From positions 40,280,760 to 40,344,759 of the forward strand of contig OX344762.1 of assembly GCA_947034895.1 (NCBI GenBank): 64,000 nucleotides of DNA, read 5' to 3'. This DNA comes from Rhytidiadelphus loreus (taxonomy: Eukaryota; Streptophyta; Bryopsida; Hypnales; Hylocomiaceae). Positions 1-10,475 of this stretch are shown piece after piece. The position numbers were made by a program, and so were the translations under genes. The notes beneath the pieces are model-generated. The model did no database searches and was not told the origin of the DNA. It saw only the letters and a list, made by a program, of their open reading frames with translations. How positions within the stretch are numbered: the first letter of the stretch is position 1; every line of letters starts with the position of its first letter.

Positions 1-240
1 TGCCCACAGCGACCTTCCAATCCCGACGCCCCCAGTACCGAACGCCCCCCAGTCCCGACGAACCCCCCAGTCCCGACGCCCCAGTACCCGGCGAACCCCA
101 GTACCAACACCCCAGTACCCGGCGACCCTGGCTGGCTGGTGTTTGAGGGTGCTGGCTGGTGTTAAGGGTGCTGGCTGGTGTTAAGGCTGGCTAGCTGGTG
201 TTTAAGGGTAGGCTGGTTGGTGTTTTAAGGGCTGGCTGGC
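1..240. repeat. GC-rich short tandem repeats at the window edge
   Basis: About 120 bp of a C-rich unit based on CCCAGTACCCGGCGA is followed by about 120 bp of a unit based on GCTGGCTGGTGTTTAAGGGT. Units vary in length and sequence. No coding signal is visible. The block may continue to the left of the window. Confidence 0.75.
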
Positions 241-2289
241 TTTGTTTCTTGGGGGTGGTCTCCCCCAGGACTAGATTTTCTTTCCTAAAAAGGAACAGGT
301 TTTTTGTTGTCAAAGCAAAAGGAAAAGACCTCTCTACTTCTAACTGGGCCCGGGGGCCTGTCAACCACTAAAAAAAAAAGGAAAATAAACACACTTGTCT
401 TGGGGGCTAAACTTTGGGCTTTCCCAAAAAGGTCTTGGGAACTAAACTTTGGAACTAAAATACGTAGGAGTTCAAAGCTTCGCCGTAAGGTTGGTTTTGA
501 CACCAACTCTAAGACTTGCAATGTCCCTAAGTTCAAAGCTCCGCCGTCTGGGCCTATTTTGACACACACTCTAAGACTGGGGTAAGTTGTAAGTTCAAAG
601 CTTCGCCGCCTCACGGGCGGTGGGGTCCACACACAAACAACACGGAAGGGGTGACTATGGTCAGGGTGTACACACGAGGCAACCGTACCCACAAAGTAAG
701 CATAAACCAGGCAATACTTTACACACTAATGGCCCCCCAAAGCGGCATCGCCAAGGTACGGTGGGGGGTAACTTTAGGATTAGTACAAGATGCACAAAAA
801 GCAAATGAAACCCTCTGGACTTGCAACAAGTACAAGGTAAGATGGAAAGACCTCAAAGGACATTCAAAGAGCTTGAAACAGAACAACAAGGGGAGCCAAA
901 AGTGCTCCGGAAACACCGTAGAGGTTTCTTGGCCTAAATGCCAAAAATGCCAAGATAACTTGGACCCACGGATCCAAAACAAGTATTGGGGGTGTTTTGG
1001 GAGAGAGAAGGGCCCCCTTTTATAGGTTTCCAAGGGCCCACTCCCCCCCTCGACGAGTAACCTCATCCATCCGGATTTTCATCCAAATTTGAGATTTTCA
1101 CCTAATTTTGGGTTTTACGCTGGTCCTAACCTCTAACTTTTGGAGTTTAGCTCGGAATTGCAAATGGATTGTGCCAATGGCTTCAGAATGCCATTTTTAG
1201 TCTAAAAGGACCTCCTACCCCCTATTTCTATCACAAAAACCCCCTCGGAAACTAGTGCCAACTGGAGCCAATTAAAAGGGTAAAAACCTAACTTTTGGGG
1301 TTTACCTCTTTTGGCTTGGGTAACTAGCTAGGGTTGTTGGGGAGGCTCTAGGGAGTAAGAAAAGGCTCCTTGATGTCTTCGTTCCGACTTCGTATGCTCC
1401 CGGGACGCCGGTCAACCCCGCAAAGATCCTGCCGTAATTATTAATTGGGGGGATGTTGTCAGTTTCGGCTGCTTCCCGCTATTGGAACACCATGAAATTT
1501 GTCGGGGCGCGTTATTAACATAAAAGATGCTAGTCTAATTTTTAGTGAGATTTTACCGCGGCTTGGGTATTTTCCATGAATTTCCCAACGTGGCCTTTGG
1601 CGGTTGACTGCTCGGAAAAAGATCCTTTGGAGATCAGAAAAAACCGAGACTTTTGGGGGAACCTCTCATAGAGTCCCCCAAGCCACGTGCCAAGTCTTGG
1701 GCTGTTCTGGCACACAGTTGGTGGCGAGGTGAAAACTGACTTTGGTTGAATCACCGGCAGTCAGGGAATCTTTCACATGTGAGGGAATCTTGGCGAATGG
1801 GTTTTGCCGTGGACACCCCGACATGTTCTAGATCCGAGAACACTATCCGGCGGCTGGGGATTCCTCCATGCGGCTTGTCTGGAACAAGTAACACCTGCAA
1901 GCTAACAATTTGGATTCCTAATGTTTCGTCGGTGGAATGGGGAAACTAGAACCTATCTTTGGAGATTTACGTGGGGACCTCCTTCACTCTCCTAAGACTT
2001 AATTTAGCCTATCATGGTCACATGCACTAGGTTTTGGGCTATTTTGGGTAAGTTCCCAGTAGCCCTATTGTTTCCCACTAATTACAAGTTCTAACCTATA
2101 TACAAGTGGGTTTTATGGGTAATCTATGGATAAAAGGCTATTTATGACCAAATGCTATACTGCTACGTGACATACCTATTTTGGTTCTACACTCTTTTTT
2201 GGGCTTTTTGTAGTACTTTATGCCTTAATTTGTAATAAACTAAAAAAAAGAAAACAATGAGTCCCAAGTGACGAATTTGGGGCTCACAC
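241..2289. other. gene-free GC-richer block, possibly old retrotransposon DNA
   Basis: No ORF here resembles a known protein. A 61-62 bp unit beginning GTTCAAAGCTTCGCCG starts at 470, 531 and 593. Near 1020 a TTTTATAGG box lies between GGGCCC stretches, and near 2230 there is an AATAAA-like stretch (GTAATAAAC). These would suit an LTR with a TATA box and poly(A) signal, but no matching second LTR, primer-binding site or target duplication was found, so this remains a guess. Confidence 0.3.
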
Positions 2290-2991
2290 TTACCCTACCT
2301 TATGATGGATGAGTGCATCATAGTCTATCGAAGCTACTTCGTTCCGAGAACCATGCATCGCCGCTAGCTTGCGTAGGCAACCAACAATACTAATCGCAGA
2401 TGCACAACTGGGATATGTTGGTGGACGCGAGTGCGTGGACAGAGCACGACTACTAGAAGGCGTTAAATTTAAACTAGACGGTGTCATGTGGGCCCCCTCA
2501 GAGACTCTACTAGGAAGTGCTGGTTGGTTTGGAGACTCTCCCTCGGACTCACTCGAGAGATCTATGACATGGTCATTTGGTTCCTTCTTGACGGTGACAA
2601 ATGGAAGAGGATTGACAACATTCGTAACATGCTCACATTCTAAAGTGTTACGGTTGTCATGATGGGAAGGAGGCATATCCACTATAGAATGCTCGGAATG
2701 CCGAGGTAAGATCTGAGTGGAGTTTGTACTCATTACAGACGGTAAACCATAAGCTCGATAGCGCCCTCGACGAAGATGCCAGACATGATTGTCATCAACT
2801 ACCATTCTCTACATATGGATCGACTCTCTCAAAATGCCAGACTCAGACAGTACCTCCTCTTCAACATAGATACTAGACATGGCAAATCCAAAACGTACAT
2901 GAAGAAGGTGAGCAGACACCGTCACAAAATCTTCATCTCCTAGAGGGAGTATGAGAGGAACCTCGTGGCCATCCGCTTTGAGGGAGGCCAT
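2290..2991 (-). pseudogene. broken ORF with SUMO-interaction and SUMO-site motifs
   Basis: One reading frame runs from an ATG at 2991 to a TAA at 2290, about 234 codons, and is cut once by an in-frame TAG (2809-2811). The upstream part is 60 residues. After the TAG the frame resumes for about 170 residues. The downstream part carries VKKEP, which fits the SUMO-acceptor pattern (hydrophobic-K-x-E), and then VIDLSSESEGE, a typical SUMO-interacting motif with an acidic serine tail. The rest is Ser/Pro-rich and looks disordered. The end reads CATAAG followed by GTAGGG on the minus strand, so it may be an exon with a splice donor. It lies 1.4 kb from the ParB-methylase gene in divergent orientation. 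I do not recognise the family. It could be a decayed gene, an exon set, or part of a transposon. Confidence 0.35.
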
Positions 2992-4409
2992 CTTTCAGAA
3001 ATCAAAGAGCAACATCGACAATGACAATATGACCTAAACTTCTGCAGCGCTTAAGAAAGGTTGAATCTAGAGCCTCTCCCAAACAGATTTGATAATAAAG
3101 AATTTTCAGTGTCAGTATCTGCAATCAATATCCATTAATGAAATAGAATCCGTATACAATGTACTTGGAAGCGCAAACGATACAGACGGTTGCGGTTGTA
3201 ATTAAGGAAATGCGCTCACCTATCCATTGAATAAAATTAACACCAAAGCCAAATGAAATGAACTTTATGAAGGTTAGTAGTTTGTTTATGGCACCATATG
3301 AGGCTTATGAGCATGAAGTAATTATTGAACTTTTCTGTAACCATGTTCCTACTATTACGTAAAGGAGATCGTTCCTTCTAGAAATTAAGTAGCGCCGACT
3401 ATGGAGTCTAAACATAAAGTGTCACCAATCACCAACAAAATTATAGGCACACGCTAGTGAAAATGGAGTACTCTATTCTAGTAATCTGCAATTTCAAAGA
3501 TCGGATTAGACAATCTTGTGGTATTTAAAAATATCAATTATAGTAATTCAAATGACTAGTAGGTTCAAATCATGTACGCCTGAGACGAATTAGAATATTA
3601 AAAGTACTGAAGCCTACTTAGCAGAGGTAGTGATGATAGCATCATTGGTAACAATTATGTAGAATGCATAGATTGTTCTACTTCAATATAATACCTCACT
3701 TCCCACTAATAATCAACAATATGGTCGACTGTATATACTATTAGTCATATGCTTACGCCAGATTGCACATGCGATGGAATTGTGCATACATATAGGAAAA
3801 GGAGGAAGAGAAGAAAACTTTTATTTTCGTCTAGTAGGAAGTTGCACAGGTCAAGGAATAGAAGTAAGAAGGTTGCATTACTGTGTGAGTCCGAGTCGTG
3901 CGAAGGAACTGCAACTGCTCAAATGCAAGAAAACGACTTCCATTGAGATCTCATTGTTGAGAGTCAACATATTGTAACCAGCCTAGAAGAAGGGCCGCAG
4001 AGGAACAGCATTGGCCATGGGCGATTGCGTAATTTCGTAAGTAAATCTACTCTCCCTTCACAGTTGCTACTTCTTCGCAATATTGTGTATTGGCGATACC
4101 ATTATTATACCTAATAATGTATTTGGATATGGTAGTACGTACTTTCATAAATCAGGTAGTCATCCTCAAAGTAAATGAGTTCTACAAATAATCTCACCAC
4201 CACATTAGGTATGAAATTTGATAGATCACTCGTCCTAAACACGAAGACTAATGGTCGAACAATAAGCTTTGTAGAATCTAAGACATTGAGTGTTGGTTCA
4301 ATCCTTGAGCAAGTTCCTAAAAGGTTAGGGTTCGTAGTCATCCTTCATTGAAGGACCGAATCCTTAATCACGGATCACTGACGTATTTCATGTCAACACG
4401 AAGACTGAA
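2992..4409. other. intergenic DNA between divergent ORFs
   Basis: No convincing coding sequence. Short ORFs near 3749-3977 and 4111-4341 have no recognisable features. The stretch would hold the promoters of both the minus-strand ORF ending at 2290 and the plus-strand gene starting at 4410. No clear TATA box was seen next to 4410. Confidence 0.4.
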
Positions 4410-7400
4410 ATGGCGAGAAGACGAACCACTAGGAGCGCGGTCGCGGAGGCTCAGAGAAGTGAAGAGTACGATATGAACAACAACGATGAGGAAGAAGGGC
4501 CGCCTCAGGTGAACACGACGGATGCACGGCCAACTGCGGGCTCTGAGGAAGAAGGGCCGCATCAAGTGATCACGATGGTTGCACCACCAACTTCGGGCTT
4601 TGAGGAAGAGAGGCCAGATCAGGTGAACACAACGGATGAACCGCCAACTGCGGGGTCTGAGGTAATCGTCATTCCACCATCACTAGAAATCCTAGCCGAG
4701 GACAGAAACATGAATACAGAGTAAACTGGATTGTTGATCGTTTTGGGGGTTTGTCCCGCAAACGTAAGTCTCCGATAGAGATTCTCGAATTTTGTTTTAG
4801 GGTAAGGCTACCCCTGACCAAACCCTCGACCATGCCATCGGTGCCGAGAGGAAGTAAATACCGTAGAGGGTTAGATCCGAGCAGGTAGACACAGCCCACA
4901 TAGAGTTTGATCACCGGTCACGTTCCTCATTACAGCACCCCCTCAGGGGCCATGCCATCGGCGACGAGGGGAAGGGCTGCCCACCGAGGGTCTGGTCCGC
5001 AAAGGCTTGAGCCCAGGTACGTTTCTTCGCGACTTTTTGGTTTATGAATGCTGATCAGGGCAACCTCCAAGGTCCACGCCATTGGCGCCCATGGAAAGGG
5101 TTGCGCACCCAGGGTCTGATCTGAGGAGGTTTGGGCCTCGACACGTTCTTCGTGATTTTTTTTTCGTTTTATGATTGCTGATCAGAGAGCACCCCCAGGG
5201 CCTATCCATCGGCGTCAAGGGGAAGGGCTGCCCTCATAGGGTCTGATCCGAGGAGGATAGGGCCCAGGTACGATTCTTCGTTATTTTTTTTTCGTTTTAT
5301 GAATGCTGATTAGAGATCACCCCCTAGGGCCACGCCGTCGGCGCCGAGGGGAAGGGTTGCCCACACAAGGTCTGATCCGAGCAGGCTTGGGCCCCGACAC
5401 TTTCTTTGTGATTTTTTTTTCGTTTATGATTGCTGATTAGAGAGCACCCCCAGGGCCTGTCCATCGGCGCCAAGGGGAAGGGCTGCCCTCACAGGGTCTG
5501 ATCCGAGGAGGATAGGACCCAGGTACGATTCTTCGTTATTTTTTTTTTGTTTTATGAATGCTGATTAGAGAGCACCCCCAGGGCCACGCCATCGGCGCCG
5601 AGGGGAAGGGCTGCCCGCCGTGGGTCTGATCCGAGGAGGATAGGGCCCAGGTACGTTTCTCCGTTATTTTTTTTTCGGTTTATGAATGCTGATCAGAGAG
5701 CACCCTCCAGGGCCTGTCCATCGGTACTGAGGGGAAGGGCTGCCCTCACAAGGTCTGATCCGAGGAGGATAGGGCCCAGGTACGATTCTTCGTTATTTTT
5801 TTTTCGTTTTATGAATGCTCATTAGAGAGCACCCCCCAGGGCCACGCCATCGGCGCCGAGGGGAAGGGCTGCCCACCGTGGGTCTGATCCGAGCAGGCTT
5901 GGACCCGACACGTTCTTCGTGACTTCTTTTTTTGTTTATGAATGCTGATTAGAGAGCACCCCCCAGAGCCACGCCATCGGCGTCGAGGGGAAGGGCTGCC
6001 CACACAGGGTCTGATCCGCGAAAGTTATCCTCCAACAATGTTTTTGTCTATGTAATGATCTTTTTCGTTGTCCTTTATGTTTCAGGTGCAAGTAGGTGTA
6101 CCGGTTCGAGTTTTGGAGTCTGCAATGGAGAATATCACACCTGCTGTCAATGACGTCGTGATCGTGAATATTGACCAAGACATGGGGGAGGCTCACGAGG
6201 AATTCAAATCCGAGAATGCCTACAGGAGGTCACAAAAGGTGAATTCCGTGGCCTCCATTGCCGACTTACGTCTGAAACCTACTTCCATATCTCGGCTGCG
6301 GATTCCGTTATGTCGCCTTGTCCAGATGCCCATGGTTAGACCCGCACTTCAGAGTGATCTCACGAAATTGGAGCAGGAGTTCGTTCATGGGTATAGAGAT
6401 GGATCAAATGTTTTTTATGTGTCACTCACTAATGAGCAGGGGGAGACTGAGATGGTGTCTGATGCGGAAAGAGAGGCTTGGGGGCCAATGTGGAATGAAG
6501 AGAATGACATCTTCAATGCGATTCTGGACGCCACACCAAGTTTGCAAAACTTCAAGGGGTCTAAGTTCTTCGTTTGTGATGGAAACCATAGACTTCTGGC
6601 GTGGACCTCTTATATCAGTAAACACCACGACCGTGAGAAGGATTGGCATATATCAGTGGACTCGATCATTCTTGACATGAAGGGCAGGATTGGTGATGTC
6701 ATGCATGCTATGCACGACATCAATAAGTAAGTGCTCCCATTCAGGCATTTTTTCATTTTTGGTTTACCATGTGATCATTTAAGAAGATTTTGACATTTTT
6801 GTTTTCTGTTTCAGGCATACGGAAAGTTCGTTCATCAAGACCAGTCTTGTTCATACGCTTTATCGTGTTCAGAAATATGGCATGCTTCCGCTTGAGAAGT
6901 TCTCAAAGCATTTGAGTGAGTCCGAGATGACTCAGTGCCACCAGAATCTCCGGAAAAGTTGGTACTCGATGTCCGTTGAGGTGTTCACTTCATTCATCTA
7001 TCGGGTAACGATTCTCACACAACGTGTGCGTATTCTTTGTATGTTTGATTTGTGTAGAAGCATTAATCCTTCCAATGTTTTGCTCACTTCCATCTTGTTT
7101 TGCAGTATGAGATAGCTGCGGCTGCCAACATAGCAGTTAAGTTGTATAGGGAAGAGACACCTGAGGATCTGCAGTCAAAGGCGGGTGTCTTGGCTGCCAT
7201 GAGGTTAGGTACGAAGGAGAAGATAGCAAGGTTAGTGCAAAAGTTGGGAAAGCTGACTGCTGTGGCCAATCCCAATCTGGGAAATGAATGGCTCCAGGAG
7301 GTATGATGACATTTCTTTAGACCTCTCGTTTTTGTCTTCTTCTCGTTTCATTTAGTTTATTCAACTTCAAGTGATTTATGCTTTCAGATCGAGCGTCATT

Positions 7401-10011
7401 GGAGCTCCAACATCACTCCAGAAATGACTCTGGAGAAGTTGCAGTTGATTGCAACATGCAATGTGAGCAAGGAGCATAAGGTTAAGTGGCTTACATGGTG
7501 GAACTCATCAGTTCAAACGAGGGAGGCAAGAAGGTTCCCACTGAAGCCAGCTGGAGAGATAGAATTGAAGTCTTTCCTAGCGAAGGCGTGCTGGTATGCA
7601 GGGATAAGTGTTTTTCTTTCATTTCATTCATGTTTTATTCATCTCGTTTTCTGGTTGTGATCTAGTCCACGGTGACATTAGACGGTTAGTTCAATTTGGA
7701 TTGCGATGTAATCTATTAGTATACATGAAGACTTTTAATGGCCTTGCAGATACAAGACACGGGAGCTGAAATGTTTGATAACATTGTGAAGAAAGACCAG
7801 TTGAAGTTAGCTATGGACTCTCCCCAAGAGCCCGAGACTTTTCCAGATTATGTTGAGGACTGGAGAATTCGAGTGTGGGACCACGCTTTCTTGCCCCAAT
7901 TTCAGGGACACAATGTCTTCAGAAAGTCAGATGACTTCAAGAAACACAAGGGCTCTGATCTAGTTGTCAAACGGGTGATCTACCGGTAAGAATTTGATAT
8001 CTTAATGCCATTGTGATATGCTTCATTAAATTTGTTTACTGCCGATGTTTAATCATTTTCTGTATTCTGAAGAGTTTGGTTTGTACAGGTATTTCAAGTA
8101 TGAACTGTTGCCTAAGGGGGCAATTGCAAAGCGCGATCTACCTGCGTTTTGGGGAACATGGTTGGATGTTTCATCAGAGCATTGCATGTTCTCGGCGTCA
8201 CAATTGAGATGGTGGACGAGTTTGCATTTGAAAACCGGTGCGTGGTATTTGGATTGCCCGCCGGAATTCACGCCGTTGCCTAAGGACCATTTAAAGCGGT
8301 CGATCAATACTGATGTTGTGGTTCAAGATGTTGACGAGTTTGCCGGCCTTGATGACGATGCCAAGGCAAAGGCAATCAAGAGGAGAGACGACGTCGACAA
8401 GAAGATTGCACTCAAGAACTCCGAGGCGGTGGACAAGGCAAAGGAGAGAGCCACGAAGAAGACAAAGAAGCTTACTGAGTCTGAGCAGGTACTAGCGGTG
8501 GAGAAGGGAAAGGGGAAAGGGAAGAATCCCAAAGAGGGTGTCTTACGTTCATCCACAAAAGACGAGGGCTCCCAACATCAACGCTCCAATTCACGTGGCA
8601 CTAAGCGTGATTCTGAGTATGCTTCACTTAGCAATGACGAGATGCAACATGGTCCATCCGTTGTAGAGTACCTTCAGAATTCGGAGATATCAATTGCCGA
8701 GCTGGTTCTAAATTACTCTCTTACTAATGTCTTGGCCGATCCTCTACCCCAAGTATACCATGACATTGTCAGTTTTGTTGACAAGGTTCGCATTTTCACT
8801 TTCTTCCATTTTTTACTTTGGTTTTTGCTCTTTAACATTATTGGTCTGTTTCCTAACTGATTAAATCATTTTGCAGCACAAAGGAGAGAAGGAGCGTTTC
8901 TTCCGTGGTGTTCGGAGTGATAAACCCCGAGTGGACCTCATCATTGCGGACATGCCCGAGGGTTTGCCTGTCCCAGGTCTATTGGCACCTGCACATACTT
9001 TTCCGAAATGGAACATGGTCCACCCTTCTGGGCTAGAGGCGGTGTTCGAGTTTGCTGATGGTCATTTGCACGATGACGGTGCGTTACTCATTATTCATTC
9101 TCAGAGTCCTGTCATCAAGGCTACGATTTTGAAGTACGCTGCAACATATTCGTTTAAGAAGATGAAGGATTGGTGGGGAACGAATTGGCTTCATTTGGCC
9201 TCACCAATCTCTACTGGATGTACGGTATGATCATCCTTCACTTTCCCTATTTTATTCATGGATTCGTCTTCTCTTGACAAAAATGCTATCATTCTTGAAT
9301 ATGACATAATATACTATAGGTGGTGTATTTTTTGTTTACTTCTATTTTGATTCTCTTAATTGATTACATTTCTACTTCTATAGGTTTGTTATGGCAACTA
9401 ATAGTTTATATTTGATCATTCAATTTGGACTAATTCACCGTGTATCTCTTCACTCTTGTAGACTCAATTCTTCCACGTCATGTTGCTGGTCAGGAACTTG
9501 GATGGTATTGGTCCTTCCAAGTTTCAATTCCAGCCATGCCCAAAGCTGAGGGAGCTAGGAGTAGATGTGGCAGTTGATGATGTTATTCAGAATTTCACGA
9601 AGAAAGAGACATTGACCATGGATAGCAAATTCAAGCCTTGGAGGGGTGCAAGAGAAAAGGATCCCCGATTCATGCAGATGTTGATAGAAGCATCAACGTT
9701 TGCCAATGATGTTGTTATTGATTGCACTGCTGCGACCGGTATGTGCATGAGCATTCAATGTCTTCTATTGTTTTTGTTGATTCTAATTTTTTCTTCAATT
9801 CTCATTGAGTTTTGTAGTAATTGGATTTGTTTTGTTTTGTGGATTAGGGGCTTCCATCCACGCTTGCAAGATTTTGAGCAGGCACATCATTGCACTTGAA
9901 GAAGACAAAGCCATTTTTGAGGCAATTTTGGCCCCAATGATTCGCGCACCAAAAGATGTTCCACCTATAGTCGTTGCCGTTGTACAGGATTCTGACAATG
10001 ATGAAGGTTAG
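4410..10011 (+). CDS. ParB/Srx-like domain fused to a permuted DNA-methylase-like domain
   Basis: Proposed exons: 4410-4661, 6086-6726, 6815-7004, 7106-7300, 7388-7609, 7750-7985, 8089-8785, 8877-9224, 9462-9738, 9848-10011, giving 1,073 residues with all phases consistent. The donor at 7610 (GTTTTT) is the weakest call. Residues 28-84 are three 19-residue acidic/Pro repeats. Residues 248-253 read CDGNHR within VCDGNHRLLAW, the GxxR box of ParB-like nuclease/partition folds. Residues about 670-735 are very Lys/Glu-rich (coil or nuclear targeting). Residues 831-840 (DLIIADMPEG) stand where (D/N)PP(Y/W) motif IV is expected. Residues 1011-1030 contain VIDCTAATGAS, the SAM-binding motif I, followed by RHIIALEEDKAIF. 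Motif IV before motif I is the permuted order of many N6A/N4C methylases. ParB-methylase fusions are known in phages and bacteria; a spliced plant gene is unusual. DNA-modifying activity is inference, and the altered motif IV may mean it is inactive. Confidence 0.72.
4486..4661 (+). repeat. 3 x 57-bp in-frame repeat ending at a splice donor
   Basis: Three copies of a 19-codon unit, with consensus beginning EEGPPQVNTTD and ending PTAGSE, make up the second half of exon 1. The last copy ends exactly at GAG followed by GTAATC, the predicted donor. Reading frame is kept in all copies, while residues at the middle positions vary. Confidence 0.7.
4790..6030 (+). repeat. intronic minisatellite, about 10 units of about 127 bp
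   Basis: A landmark resembling GCCATCGGCGCCGAGGGGAAG recurs near 4830, 4950, 5078, 5205, 5333, 5460, 5588, 5717, 5846 and 5974, i.e. every 119-130 bp. Each unit has a GC-rich half (AGAGAGCACCCCCAGGG to GGTCTGATCCGAGGAGG) and a T-rich half (CGTTATTTTTTTTCG then TTTATGAATGCTGAT). The first units are the most diverged. The whole array falls inside intron 1 (4662-6085) of the ParB-methylase gene. Confidence 0.85.
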
Positions 10012-10475
10012 GAAATTGAAGTTCCCCACATCGTGAAGAAATCTCGTTTCAGTAAGTAAGTCTACCCATGCTTGCTTTTTTCCAAAATTTTCTAAAGAGA
10101 GATGTCTACTATTCATTATTTTCACTTCAAGTTTTTCTTCCAAGCTTCTTTCATCATGAACGTGAACTTCTTGCCATTCCTAATTATCATTTTTTCATTT
10201 GCAGCATGACTTACAATTCGGTGGCTCTTCGGCCATTTTTCACTCTACCATCTTTTTTTCCAAGCCCGGAAAAGCCCTTTTTGTTGCCATCGTATGCAGA
10301 GGCTATCACTGGGACATTGGCCTGTCAAGAGGATTTTTGTAGACGGAGAAAGTCTAAGTCTTTAGACCCTACAATTCTGCAATTTATAGATGAGACAGCC
10401 CTAGAATTAGAGCAGGAGATCTCATCCACTAAGAGTAGTGACGACTCTCATTCTATGTCTTCGTCATCTACATGA
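10012..10475 (+). pseudogene. possible former C-terminal exons of the ParB-methylase gene
   Basis: After the TAG at 10009-10011 the same frame stays open to a good donor (TAA followed by GTAAGT) at 10055/10056. The next acceptor, TTTGCAG ending at 10204, joins in exactly the right phase to an open exon 10205-10475, which ends TGA and codes a Ser-rich tail. Together the two pieces add 105 codons including the stop. The phase match suggests the ancestral protein was about 104 residues longer and a single TAG now truncates it. The alternatives are stop-codon readthrough, or chance. Confidence 0.45.

Noticed and set aside
700..2240. Complete LTR retrotransposon or solo LTR
   Set aside because: A TATA-like box and a poly(A)-like signal are present, but no second LTR, primer-binding site, gag/pol remnant or target duplication.
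4790..6030. Minus-strand ORFs (GSPSPRRRW-like repeats) across the minisatellite
   Set aside because: They are translations of a repeat whose unit length is not a multiple of three throughout, and they lie in an intron of the plus-strand gene.
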